64,000 nt of DNA from JAMXLO01 sp037201625 (GTDB lineage Bacteria > Pseudomonadota > Alphaproteobacteria > Acetobacterales > Acetobacteraceae). Each line of letters starts with the position of its first letter. Position 1 is the first letter of the stretch. Under the pieces are notes generated by a model. That model did no database searches, was not told the DNA's origin, and saw nothing but the letters and a program-made list of their open reading frames with translations. Positions 50,986 through 59,748 of this stretch are shown one piece after another. The DNA lies in the NCBI GenBank assembly GCA_037201625.1, contig JBBCGR010000004.1, forward strand, positions 1,426,001-1,490,000, written 5' to 3'. Both the position numbers and the translations under genes were made by a program.

Positions 50986-51851
50986 GGCTGGCGCTCGCGC
51001 TGCTGCTGGTGCCGCTGGCGACGTCCTGCCAACGCCCGCCGCCGGCCAATCCGCACTATGTCCTTGGCGCGCCCTACCAGGCGGGCGGCGTGTGGTACTA
51101 TCCGCGCGAGAGCTATGAGGGCGTGGAGACCGGCCTCGCCACCGTCTACGGATCCGGCCATGCCGACCTGACGACGGACGGCGAGGTGTTCGACCAGTCG
51201 GCGCTGGCCGCTGCGCACCAGACGCTGCAGCTTCCGGCGATCGCGCGCGTCACCAACCTGGAGAACGGCCTGCAGGTCGTGGTGCGCATCAACGATCGCG
51301 GGCCGGCGACGCCACATCGGCTGCTGGAGGTCACCAGCCGCACCGCCACGCTACTGCAATTCGCCCGCGATACACCGACGCGCGTGCGCCTGGAGGTGCT
51401 GCCGGGCGAGAGCCGCGCCGCCGCCGATGCGGTGCCCGGCGCGCCGAAGCTGGACCTCGCCGCGGCGCCGATCGGTGCCGTGCAGCAGAGCGATCTCGGC
51501 CCGCCCGGCAGCGTGGCCCTGGCCGGAGCGCCGCGCGCCGCCACCGCAGCCTCGGCGCCTGCCGTGGCGGCGGATGCACCCGGACTGCGGCTGCCCGAGG
51601 TGCTGACGCAGGGCTATCCCCAGCCGGGCCAGTTGTTCATCCGGCTCGGTACGTTCCACAACTACCAGTATGCCAACATGCAGCGTGCCCGCGTCGGCGG
51701 CCTCGGTGCCGCCATCGTCAGCAGCGGCTCGGGGCGCATCCAGACGCACCAGGTGATCGTCGGACCGCTGGCGAACGTGCCGCAGGCCGACATCGTGCTG
51801 GACCAGGTGCTGCGCTCCGGGGTAACCGATGCCAGGATCGTCGTGGAATAG
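50982..51851 (+). CDS. rlpA: septal ring lytic transglycosylase RlpA-like lipoprotein
   Basis: 289 residues. The signal (LALALLLVPLATSC) puts a lipid-modified Cys near residue 16. The double-psi beta-barrel (GLATVYGSGHADLTTDGEVF, then AAHQTLQLPAIARVTNL and VVRINDRGPA) holds the catalytic Asp and the conserved D of NDRGP. An Ala-rich linker leads to an SPOR domain (LFIRLGTFHNYQYANMQRA), which binds denuded glycan at septa. Start GTG 50982. Confidence 0.92.
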   Translation: MRLALALLLVPLATSCQRPPPANPHYVLGAPYQAGGVWYYPRESYEGVETGLATVYGSGHADLTTDGEVFDQSALAAAHQTLQLPAIARVTNLENGLQVVVRINDRGPATPHRLLEVTSRTATLLQFARDTPTRVRLEVLPGESRAAADAVPGAPKLDLAAAPIGAVQQSDLGPPGSVALAGAPRAATAASAPAVAADAPGLRLPEVLTQGYPQPGQLFIRLGTFHNYQYANMQRARVGGLGAAIVSSGSGRIQTHQVIVGPLANVPQADIVLDQVLRSGVTDARIVVE

Positions 51852-51864
51852 GAGTCGAGTCCCG

Positions 51865-53073
51865 ATGCTCACCCGTCGGCAGGCCTTGCTGGCTTCAGCC
51901 ATCGTCGCCGGCGGGACATGGCCGGCGGCCGCGCAGCAGCGTCGTCCCGCCCCGGCCAGGCGCGGCGCCAAGAAGGACGCGCCGACCGGCAGCCCGGCGG
52001 ATACGCCGATCGGCCCGGTCGACACCACCGCCCGCTGGGCCATCATCGTCGATTTCACCTCCGGCGCGACCCTGCTGGAAAAGAACGCCGATGTGCAGAT
52101 GCCGCCCTCGTCGATGACCAAGCTGATGACGATCTACCTGGTCTACGAGCGGCTGAAGCAGGGCAAGATGCGGCTCGAGGACGAATTGCTGGTGAGCGAG
52201 CGCGCCTGGAAGATGGGCGGCTCCAAGATGTTCGTGCAGGTCGGCACCCAGGTGAAGGTCGAGGACCTGATCCGCGGCGTCATCGTGCAGTCCGGCAACG
52301 ACGCCTGCATCGTGTTTGCCGAGGCGATCTCGGGATCCGAGGAGCAGTTCGCCGAACTGATGAACCAGAAGGCGAAGGAACTCGGGCTCAGCACGTCGAA
52401 CTTCCGCAACTCGACCGGCTGGCCCGATCCCGAGCAACACATGAGCTGCCGCGACATCGCGACGCTGGCGCGGCGCATCATCCGCGACTTCCCCGAGTAT
52501 TATCATTACGACTCGGAAAAGTCGTTCAAGTACAACAATATCGAGCAGGGCAACCGCAATCCCCTGGTGCAGAAGGGCACGGCGGATGGATTGAAGACCG
52601 GCCACACCGAGGCCGGCGGCTACGGCCTGGCGGCCAGCAGCAAGCGCGGCGAGCGGCGGGTGATCATCGTGCTGAACGGCCTCGACACGATGCACCAGCG
52701 CGCCGAAGAGGGCGAGCGCCTGATGGACTGGGCGTTCGCGAACTTCGAGGATGTGACGCTGTTCGCTGCCGGCGACGTCATCGAGCGCGTGCCCGTCTGG
52801 CTCGGCACCAGCCCCACCGTGCCGCTGGTCGGCGGGCGCGATCTCGTGGTGACGATGCCGCGCAACTGGCGGAAGAACGCCTCGGTGAAGGTGAGCTATG
52901 ACGCGCCGATCCGCGCGCCGGTCGCCAAGGGCACGACGCTGGGCAAGCTGGTGGTCGCGGGGCAGGGCGTGCCGAACATGGATGTGCCGCTGCTCGCCGG
53001 CGAGGACGTGCCGAAGCTCAGCCTGCCGGGACGCGCGATGGCGGTGCTGTCCCATTACGTGACGGGTGGCTAG
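51865..53073 (+). CDS. dacC: D-alanyl-D-alanine carboxypeptidase (PBP5/6 type)
   Basis: 402 residues. A signal peptide ends AAAQ, after a Tat-like TRR. The serine motif is SMTK (Ser83-Lys86), followed by SGNDA near residue 148 and KTGHT near residue 250, with a small beta-rich domain after it. It trims the terminal D-Ala from stem peptides. The end overlaps tmk by 8 bases. AGGAG lies 8 to 12 bases upstream of ATG 51865. Confidence 0.93.
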   Translation: MLTRRQALLASAIVAGGTWPAAAQQRRPAPARRGAKKDAPTGSPADTPIGPVDTTARWAIIVDFTSGATLLEKNADVQMPPSSMTKLMTIYLVYERLKQGKMRLEDELLVSERAWKMGGSKMFVQVGTQVKVEDLIRGVIVQSGNDACIVFAEAISGSEEQFAELMNQKAKELGLSTSNFRNSTGWPDPEQHMSCRDIATLARRIIRDFPEYYHYDSEKSFKYNNIEQGNRNPLVQKGTADGLKTGHTEAGGYGLAASSKRGERRVIIVLNGLDTMHQRAEEGERLMDWAFANFEDVTLFAAGDVIERVPVWLGTSPTVPLVGGRDLVVTMPRNWRKNASVKVSYDAPIRAPVAKGTTLGKLVVAGQGVPNMDVPLLAGEDVPKLSLPGRAMAVLSHYVTGG

Positions 53074-53686
53074 CTTCATCACGCTGGAAGGCGGCGAGGG
53101 CGCGGGCAAGTCGACCCAGGCACGATTGCTGGCCGATGCCCTCGTGGCGCTCGGCCTGCCGGTGCTGCGCACGCGCGAACCGGGCGGTGCACCAGGGGCG
53201 GAACTGCTGCGCGGCCTGCTGCTGGGCGGACCCATCGAATGGTCGGCGCCGGCGGAAACGCTGCTGCACTTCGCCGCCCGCGCGGAGCACGTGGCGAAGA
53301 CCATCCGTCCGGCGCTGGCCGCGGGGCTGTGGGTGGTGTGCGACCGGTTCTACGATTCCACCATGGCGTATCAGGGCTACGGCCAGGGCAACGATCGCGC
53401 AACGATCGCCACGCTCGCGGGACTGCTGGGGCTGGTGCCCGACGTGACGCTGGTGCTGGACGTGAGCGAGGCGGTGGCCGATGCGCGGCGGATGCAGCGT
53501 GCGGCTGCATCCGACCGCTACGAGCGCCTCGACGCGGCATTCCACACGCGGGTGCGGCACGGCTTCCGCGCCATCGCCGCCGCCGCACCCGACCGCTGCG
53601 TCCTGGTGGCCGCGGATGCGGGCGTCGCCGATGTCCATGCTGCCATCATGGAGGCCCTGCGCGGCCGGTCGATCCTGCCGGTTTGA
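53066..53686 (+). CDS. tmk: thymidylate kinase
   Basis: 206 residues; phosphorylates dTMP. ITLEGGEGAGKSTQARLLAD is the P-loop, TREPGGAPG and DRFYDSTMAYQGYG follow. Start is GTG 53066, overlapping dacC. In many alphaproteobacteria holB follows; here a ThuA-like gene lies downstream with a 53-base gap, so the usual tmk-holB link is broken. Confidence 0.95.
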   Translation: MASFITLEGGEGAGKSTQARLLADALVALGLPVLRTREPGGAPGAELLRGLLLGGPIEWSAPAETLLHFAARAEHVAKTIRPALAAGLWVVCDRFYDSTMAYQGYGQGNDRATIATLAGLLGLVPDVTLVLDVSEAVADARRMQRAAASDRYERLDAAFHTRVRHGFRAIAAAAPDRCVLVAADAGVADVHAAIMEALRGRSILPV

Positions 53687-53739
53687 TCGCCGCGCTCCGA
53701 CGGTCGTACAACGGTCGCTCAAGGGAGCGAGGTGATCCA

Positions 53740-54546
53740 ATGACCCAAGAACCCCGCCGCGCGCATCTGATCGCTGGCGGCTTTCCGCCAGGCTCGAACG
53801 CCGGCCACGACCATGACTTTGCCCGCCTGCGGCTGCTCGGCCTGCTGGCCGGGAAGGAGATCGCGGCGACCGTCGGCAACGACTTCGCCGATGTGGAGAA
53901 GTGGCTGCCGGTGTCCCGCCTGCTGATCACCTATGTCGCGGGGCCGTATCCGAGCGGCGCACAGTGCCGTGCGATCGAGGGATGGCTCGAATCCGGCGGC
54001 CACTGGCTGGCGCTGCACGGCACGAGCGGCGGCCGCGCCGAGCGGGTGGACGGCAGCCGCCAGCGCCGCACGGTGAAGACCGAGCATCACGCGCTGCTCG
54101 GCAGCTATTTCCTGACCCATCCGCCGATCTGCACCATCCAGGTGGACGTGAGCCCCGTCGCACATCCGCTCACCCAGGGTCTCGGCACGTCGTTCCAGGT
54201 CGAGGACGAGCCCTATTTCATCGAGTTGCAGGATGCGGCGTCGACGCAGGTGCTGCTGACGGCGGATTACGGTCCCGAGGCGGCCTCGCCGGCGATCGGC
54301 ACGCTGTATCCGGCCGACACGTCGCTGCAGCCGGACGGCCATACCCGTGTGCTGGCCTACACCCGTCGGATCGGTGGCGGTGCCGTCACCTATTGTGCGC
54401 TGGGCCATTGCCACAACCCGGCGATCCATGCCGGCCGTACGCCGACACCGGGAGAAACCACGTCGCCCACCTTCCACGGGGCCTGGGACAGCGACGGGTT
54501 CGTGACCTTCCTGCGCAACGCGATCGCCTGGCGCCCGGCCGGCTGA
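53740..54546 (+). CDS. ThuA-like domain protein
   Basis: 268 residues, class I glutamine-amidotransferase-like fold. AHLIAGGFPPGSNAGHDHDF opens; LLITYVAGPYPSGAQCRAIE and GHWLALHGTSGG match the ThuA elbow; HPLTQGLG, DEPYFIEL and VTYCALGHCHNPAIHAG follow. ThuA proteins are linked to sugar or inositol use, though not well characterised. GGGAGCGAGGTGATCC precedes the ATG. Downstream is a 371-base gap. Confidence 0.85.
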   Translation: MTQEPRRAHLIAGGFPPGSNAGHDHDFARLRLLGLLAGKEIAATVGNDFADVEKWLPVSRLLITYVAGPYPSGAQCRAIEGWLESGGHWLALHGTSGGRAERVDGSRQRRTVKTEHHALLGSYFLTHPPICTIQVDVSPVAHPLTQGLGTSFQVEDEPYFIELQDAASTQVLLTADYGPEAASPAIGTLYPADTSLQPDGHTRVLAYTRRIGGGAVTYCALGHCHNPAIHAGRTPTPGETTSPTFHGAWDSDGFVTFLRNAIAWRPAG

Positions 54547-54917
54547 ACGGGGCGATCGCTGTCGGGAGACGCGCGGGTTGTTTCGGGAGGCGACCGGGGT
54601 GGAGGGCCGTGAATGTCGGGCGGGATCGCGGGGCGCCATACGTATGTAGCTACATGTCGGCGTAACCACCCCCGACCGGCCAGCGTACGGCAACCGCTCG
54701 GACGGCGCATACTCGGCCGGCCACATTCCCGTCGTGTGACGCAACGGCCGGCGAGCGGTTGACCCGCCGCCGGCGCGGGAACATCCTTCCCCTCGAACGA
54801 CCAAGGCCCGCTCACGGCCTCCGGGTTCCTTCGCACGCACCGCCCCAGGCCGTCACGGCGCCAGAACGGACGCACGTCCATCGCGGAGAATGCCGCGAAA
54901 CGGGGGAGGGGACGCTC
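54547..54917. other. 371-base intergenic region with a palindrome
   Basis: There is no gene here. CATACGTATG (54637-54646) overlaps the 12-base palindrome ATGTAGCTACAT (54644-54655), unusually AT-rich for the region. CGGTTGACCC at about 54757-54766 could be a promoter -35 element. Confidence 0.55.
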
Positions 54918-56456
54918 ATGTCGCCACGACACGCGCGACGGCGCCTGGCATGGGCACTGTTGTTCGCCATAGGCCTCGCGACGACAGCCGCGGCACAGCC
55001 CCGCGCGCCGTCCGGCCGCGTCGTGATGGCGTGGCACGTGACCATCGCGCCAAGCTGGTTCGATCCGTCCACCGCTCCGCCGCAGATCACGCCGTTCGGC
55101 ATGCTCTACGCGATCCACGATGCGCTGGTGCGGCCCTATCCGGGCGAGCGGATGGGGCCGAGCCTGGCCGAAGCGTGGAGCGAGAGCGAGGATGGGCTGG
55201 TCTACGAATTCCGCCTGCGTCCGAACCTGCGGTTCCACAATGGCGATCCGGTGACGACGGAGGACGTGAAGTTCAGCTTCGAGCGCTATCGTGGCGCCGC
55301 GTCGAGGACGCTGCACGAGCATGTCACGCAGGTGGAGATCGTCGACCCGCGCATCGTGCGCTTCCACCTGGGCGCGCCGTGGCCCGACTTCATGACCTTC
55401 ATGGGCACGACCGCCAGCGCCGCCGGCATCGTTGTGCCGAAGCGCTACCTGACCGAGATCGGAGACGATGCGTTCAAGAAACATCCGATCGGTGCGGGTC
55501 CCTATCGCTATGTCAGTGCCAAGCCCGGCATCGAGTATGTGCTGGAGGCTGTGCCGGAGTACTGGCGGCGCGTGCCGAACGTGAAGACGCTGGTGATGCG
55601 CAGCGTCCCCGAGGCCACCACGCGCGCGCTGATGGTGCGCACGGGCGAGGCGGATATCGGCATCACGCTCGACGGGCCGGATGCCGAAGCCTTGCAGAAG
55701 GCCGGCGTCAGGATCGTGTCGTCGAAGCATGCGTCGATCTTCTGGATCGAGTTTCCGCGGCAATGGGATGCGAAATCCCCTTGGCACGATCAGCGGCTTC
55801 GCCAGGCGGTGAACCTGGCGCTCGACCGCAAGGGGATCAACCACGCCGCGTGCCTGGATTTCTGTCCCCCGGCCGGGGTGATCGTGCCGCGGGTGATGGA
55901 TTTCGCGTTACAGGTGGAACCGCCGCCCTATGATCCGGCCAGGGCGCGGCAGCTTCTGGCCGAGGCCGGCTATCCCAATGGCTTCGATGCCGGCGAGTTC
56001 GCGGCGTTCCCGGGATTCCCGACGGTTGCCGAGGCGATCGTGAACGACCTGAACGCGGTCGGCATCCGCGTGCGGTTCCGCCAGATGGAACGGGCGACGT
56101 TCTATGCCAACTGGCTCGAGAAGAAGCTGCCGGCGATCTACATGGTCGCGTCCGGCAATTCTGGGAATGCGGCGAGCCGGGTGGAGTCGTTCATCTGGTC
56201 CAGGGGCGCCTATGCCAATGGCGGCTATCCCGACATCGACGCGCTGTTCCTGCGGCAGGGCGGCGAGCGCGATCCGGCCACGCGCGGCGGGATGCTGGCG
56301 CAGATCCAGCAACTGACGATCGACCGGGCGATGTTCGCGCCGGTGATGGACCTGCGCACCCTGAACGGCATCGGGCCTCGGGTGAGCAGGGACACGATCA
56401 CCGATGTCTGGATGAGCCCGTTCCCGTCCTATGAGGACATGGAGATCAGGGAGTGA
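54918..56456 (+). CDS. ABC transporter substrate-binding protein (family 5)
   Basis: 512 residues with a signal peptide (RRRLAWALLFAIGLATTA, cut after AAAQ). LRPNLRFHNGDPVTTEDVKF near residue 95 and the later IGAGPYRYVSAKPG are typical of dipeptide/nickel-type binding proteins. MERATFYANWLEKKLPAIYM lies in the second lobe. It has no adjacent permease. GGGGAGGGGAC precedes ATG 54918 as a strong ribosome site. It probably binds a peptide or similar small solute. Confidence 0.9.
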   Translation: MSPRHARRRLAWALLFAIGLATTAAAQPRAPSGRVVMAWHVTIAPSWFDPSTAPPQITPFGMLYAIHDALVRPYPGERMGPSLAEAWSESEDGLVYEFRLRPNLRFHNGDPVTTEDVKFSFERYRGAASRTLHEHVTQVEIVDPRIVRFHLGAPWPDFMTFMGTTASAAGIVVPKRYLTEIGDDAFKKHPIGAGPYRYVSAKPGIEYVLEAVPEYWRRVPNVKTLVMRSVPEATTRALMVRTGEADIGITLDGPDAEALQKAGVRIVSSKHASIFWIEFPRQWDAKSPWHDQRLRQAVNLALDRKGINHAACLDFCPPAGVIVPRVMDFALQVEPPPYDPARARQLLAEAGYPNGFDAGEFAAFPGFPTVAEAIVNDLNAVGIRVRFRQMERATFYANWLEKKLPAIYMVASGNSGNAASRVESFIWSRGAYANGGYPDIDALFLRQGGERDPATRGGMLAQIQQLTIDRAMFAPVMDLRTLNGIGPRVSRDTITDVWMSPFPSYEDMEIRE

Positions 56457-56607
56457 TTTCGCGCGGGGCTGGCGCTTGAACGCGGTCCGGTGGGGTGGGC
56501 TCGTGCGGTGGCCGGCCGGCTGTGCTGGAGAGACGGCGCGCGCCGATGGTTGACGCGGTTCGGCACCGGGCGGACACTTGGCCGGTCAATCGGAAGAAGA
56601 CCCGACC

Positions 56608-57369
56608 ATGGAAACGGCCCCGCTGAAGGTATTCTGGCAGCCTGGGTGAACGAGCTGCCTGAAACTCAAAGAGTTTCTCTCGGTCCGTGCGATCGAGTTC
56701 ATCTCCGTCAATGTGCTGGAAGACCCCGCCGGGCTCGATGAGCTGAGGCGGCTCGGGGCACGCTCCATTCCGGTCCTGTCGCGCGGCGACGCGTTCGTCT
56801 TCGCGCAGAACCTGGGCCATGTCGTGAAATTCCTGGGGCTCGACGAGGCGACCGGACCGGTGCTGTCGCCGGCGCAACTGGTGGAGCGGCTGGCGCTGTT
56901 CCTGGCGGCGGCGCTCCGCATGATCCCGCAGATGCCGGACGCGAGCCTGGCGACCGAGGTGCCCAACCGGCCGCGCAGCTACCGCGTGCTCGGCCACCAC
57001 ATCTTCCGCATCGCCGAGACCTTCCTCGAGGTCGCGCAGGGTGACGCGCTGACGTCCGAGAACCTGGGAAGGCTGCCGCCCGACGATATGCAGTCCACGG
57101 CGGCGATCGTCAGCTACGGCGCCGATGTGCGGGAGCGGCTGGTGGCGTGGTGGGCGGCCAAACCCGACAAGTCGGGCCGCGATCCGGTGCAGACCTATTA
57201 TGGACCGCAGACGCTGCACGAGTACCTCGAGCGCACGACCTGGCACTCCGGCCAGCACGTCCGCCAGTGGGTCATGCTGCTGGAGATGGGCGGCATCGCC
57301 CCCGACCGTCCGCCGGTCCCGGCCGACTTCGCCGGCCTGCCGATGCCCAGCCAGGCGTGGGATGGCTGA
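56608..57369 (+). CDS. glutaredoxin-DinB protein with in-frame TGA at the redox cysteine
   Basis: A 253-codon frame. Residues 1-75 form a glutaredoxin-like domain: METAPLKVFWQPG, then TGA (codon 14, 56647-56649), TSCLKLKEFLSVRAIEF, SIPVLSRGDAFVF. The TGA stands exactly where this family has the first Cys of CTSC, so UTSC with selenocysteine is possible; homology continues unbroken after it. Residues 85-253 form a DinB-like helical bundle (VLGHHIFRIAETFLEVA and TWHSGQHVRQWVM), with histidines for metal. An alternative is a TGC-to-TGA mutation, with translation from GTG 56713. A hairpin follows at 56661. Confidence 0.65.
56661..56677 (+). promoter_or_regulatory. hairpin after the TGA, SECIS-like candidate
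   Basis: GAAACTC-AAA-GAGTTTC, a perfect 7-base stem, starts 11 bases after the TGA with its loop at 18 bases, inside the range described for bacterial SECIS elements. The loop lacks the usual early G, so the match is partial, and chance pairing of the coding sequence is possible. Confidence 0.35.
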
Positions 57370-57427
57370 GCGTGACGACCGCAGGCGCGCCCGCCGCAGG
57401 TCCTGGCCCCACCCTCAGGGGGTCCCC

Positions 57428-58807
57428 TCAGGGGGTCCGCAAACGCCAGAAGCTGACCACGGCCGCGCCGCCGGCGGAGGCGGCGGCCACGATCAGCGCA
57501 TGCCGCGTGCCGTCCTCCGGGAACAGCCCGAACATCAGCGCCACCAATGCCGCGCCCATGCTCTGGCCCACCAGCCGCGCGGTCGCCTGCATCCCGCTCG
57601 CGGCCCCCGCGCGGCCCGGCGGCGCGGCGGTGAGGATCGCCCGGTTGTTGGGCGTGTTGAAGAAGCCGAAGCCGATGCCGCAGATCAGCATGCGCCAGGC
57701 GATGTCGATCTCGCTCGGACTGGGCGGCAGCAGGCTCAGCAGGGCCAGGCCCGTCGCCATCACCGTCAGGCCGAAGCCGCCCAGCAGGCCGGCCGGATAG
57801 CGGTCCGACAGGCGGCCGGTGAACGGCGCGATCACCGCGACCGCCAGCGGCCAGGGGGTCAGCAGCACGCCGGTCTGCACCTGGCTCAGTCCCAGCGTGT
57901 TCTGGAACAGGAAGGGCAGCGACACCATCGCCATCGCCTGCGCGATGAAGGAGCAGATCGAGGTCGCCACCGACAGCGCGAACAGCCGGATGCGCATCAG
58001 GTCGATCGGCAGCAGCGGCGAGGTGCGCGAAAGCTGGCGGATCACCAGCACCACGCCGCAGGCCAGCCCCACCGCAAGCTGCGCGCCGGCGAACAGCAGG
58101 CTCTCGCCGTGGCCCAGCCCGCTGATCGTGCTGATCAGGATGCCGAAGGTGAGCGCGCTCCAGATGGCGCTCTGTGCGTCGAACCGCACGCCGGAGCGGC
58201 CGGTCTCCGGCAGGGCGCGGAAGGCGATCGGGATGGCGATCGCGCCGAGCGGCACGTTCAGCGCGAACAGCCAGGGCCAGGGTGCCACCGCCAGGACCGC
58301 GGCGGCGACCGTCGGGCCGGCGGCTGACGCGATCGAGCCGATCGTCGCGTTCAGCCCGACCCCGCGGCCGATCCAGCGGCGCGGATAGATGAAGCGCACC
58401 AGCGCGCCGTTCACGCTCATGATGCCGGCGGCGCCGAACCCCTGAGCGATGCGCGCGATGGTCAGCGTGGTCAGCGAGTCCGACATCGCACAGCCGAGCG
58501 AGGCGATGGTGAACACGATCATCCCGTACTGGTAGACGCGGCGGTAGCCGTAGATGTCGCCCAGCGAGGCGAGCGGCAGCAGCGAGATCGTCACCGCAAG
58601 CTGATAGGCGTTCACCACCCAGATCGAGGCCGCCGGGCTGGCATACAGGTCGCGCGCGATGGTCGGCAGCGCCACGTTGGCGATCGAGCCGTCCAGCACC
58701 GCGAGCGTCAGCCCCAGCGCGATGGTGAGGATCGCCCAGTAGCGCTGCGGGAGGGGAACGCCGTCGGGGACGGCGATATGGGGTGATGGCGCCGGCGGGT
58801 CCGCCAT
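57428..58807 (-). CDS. MFS transporter, drug:H+ antiporter type (DHA2-like)
   Basis: 459 residues with about 12-14 membrane helices. TIALGLTLAVLDGSIANVAL opens the first helix, and GDIYGYRRVYQYGMIVF is motif A; FNTPNNRAIL and GRAGAASGMQATARLVGQS are typical of EmrB/QacA-like carriers. It probably exports toxic or metabolic compounds using the proton gradient. The start overlaps the stop of the glycosyltransferase gene by one base (TGATG). Confidence 0.88.
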   Translation of the reverse strand: MADPPAPSPHIAVPDGVPLPQRYWAILTIALGLTLAVLDGSIANVALPTIARDLYASPAASIWVVNAYQLAVTISLLPLASLGDIYGYRRVYQYGMIVFTIASLGCAMSDSLTTLTIARIAQGFGAAGIMSVNGALVRFIYPRRWIGRGVGLNATIGSIASAAGPTVAAAVLAVAPWPWLFALNVPLGAIAIPIAFRALPETGRSGVRFDAQSAIWSALTFGILISTISGLGHGESLLFAGAQLAVGLACGVVLVIRQLSRTSPLLPIDLMRIRLFALSVATSICSFIAQAMAMVSLPFLFQNTLGLSQVQTGVLLTPWPLAVAVIAPFTGRLSDRYPAGLLGGFGLTVMATGLALLSLLPPSPSEIDIAWRMLICGIGFGFFNTPNNRAILTAAPPGRAGAASGMQATARLVGQSMGAALVALMFGLFPEDGTRHALIVAAASAGGAAVVSFWRLRTP

Positions 58808-59748
58808 CAGTTGGCCAGGGCCGGCGCCGGCAGCAGCGCCAGCACCGAGTCGCGCACCGTCGCCACGTCCAGCGCCGCCAGGTCCGGCCGCCGCAGCACC
58901 AGCACCGCCGCGCCGCGCGGAGCACACTGCGCCGGGTCGGAATCGCGCGAGAACAGCACGATGGACGGACATCCGGCGGCGGCGGTCAGGTGCATCGGGC
59001 CGGTGTCGTTGCCGATGGCGATGCTGGCGGCGCGCGCCAGGCTGGTGAGCTGGCTGAGGTCGGTGCGGCCGGTGAGGTCGATCGCGGCGGGGATCGCCTG
59101 CGCCAGCGTCCGCTCGTGGGCCGTGCCGACCACCACCGGCGTCAGCCCGAGATGCACCAGGCGCGTCGCCAGATCCTGGTAGTGCTGCACCGGCCAGCGC
59201 TTGACCGGCCGGTGCGGCGAACTGCCGGGCGCCAGCAGCGCGAACCGCGCAGGCAGGGCGAACCCGCCGATGTCACCGCTGCTCCATGACAGATCGACCG
59301 GCTGCTGGGCCGTGATGCCCGCCTGGCGAAGCTGGCCGAACTGGCGGTCGATGTCGTGCAGCCGGTCGCGGTCGGGGTCACGGTCCGGCAGCGAGCAGCC
59401 GGCCACGTTGCCGGACCAGTCCGGCCGGTTGCGCCCCGTGAGCAGCCGGAAATAGCGGCCGGAGCGGCCCGAGGTCTGCAGGTCGTAGACCCGGTCGAAC
59501 CTGCCGCCGACCAGCCGCCGGCGCAGCCGCAGCCAGGCGCCGAGTTCCCACCAGTCGGGTCGCTCGTCGATCCAGATGTCGTCGAACCACGGCGCGCGCG
59601 CCAGCCAGCCGGCGAACGGCGCCGTGGTCAGCAGCGTGATGCGGGCGGCCGGATGGTGGCGGCGGATGGTCGCGAACGGCGCGAGCGAGAGGATCACGTT
59701 CCCCAGCGCTCCGAGCTTGACCACCAGGATGCGGCGCGGTTCCTCCAT
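58807..59748 (-). CDS. glycosyltransferase family 9 (heptosyltransferase-like)
   Basis: 313 residues. ILVVKLGALGNVILSLAPFA starts, LAPGSSPHRPVKRWPVQHYQ and AIGNDTGPMHLTAAAGCP are the WaaF/WaaC-like signatures. It uses a nucleotide-linked sugar to build an LPS core or similar glycan. The stop and start codons of its two neighbours interlock by one base each: PuuE-like upstream, MFS downstream. Confidence 0.88.
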   Translation of the reverse strand: MEEPRRILVVKLGALGNVILSLAPFATIRRHHPAARITLLTTAPFAGWLARAPWFDDIWIDERPDWWELGAWLRLRRRLVGGRFDRVYDLQTSGRSGRYFRLLTGRNRPDWSGNVAGCSLPDRDPDRDRLHDIDRQFGQLRQAGITAQQPVDLSWSSGDIGGFALPARFALLAPGSSPHRPVKRWPVQHYQDLATRLVHLGLTPVVVGTAHERTLAQAIPAAIDLTGRTDLSQLTSLARAASIAIGNDTGPMHLTAAAGCPSIVLFSRDSDPAQCAPRGAAVLVLRRPDLAALDVATVRDSVLALLPAPALAN

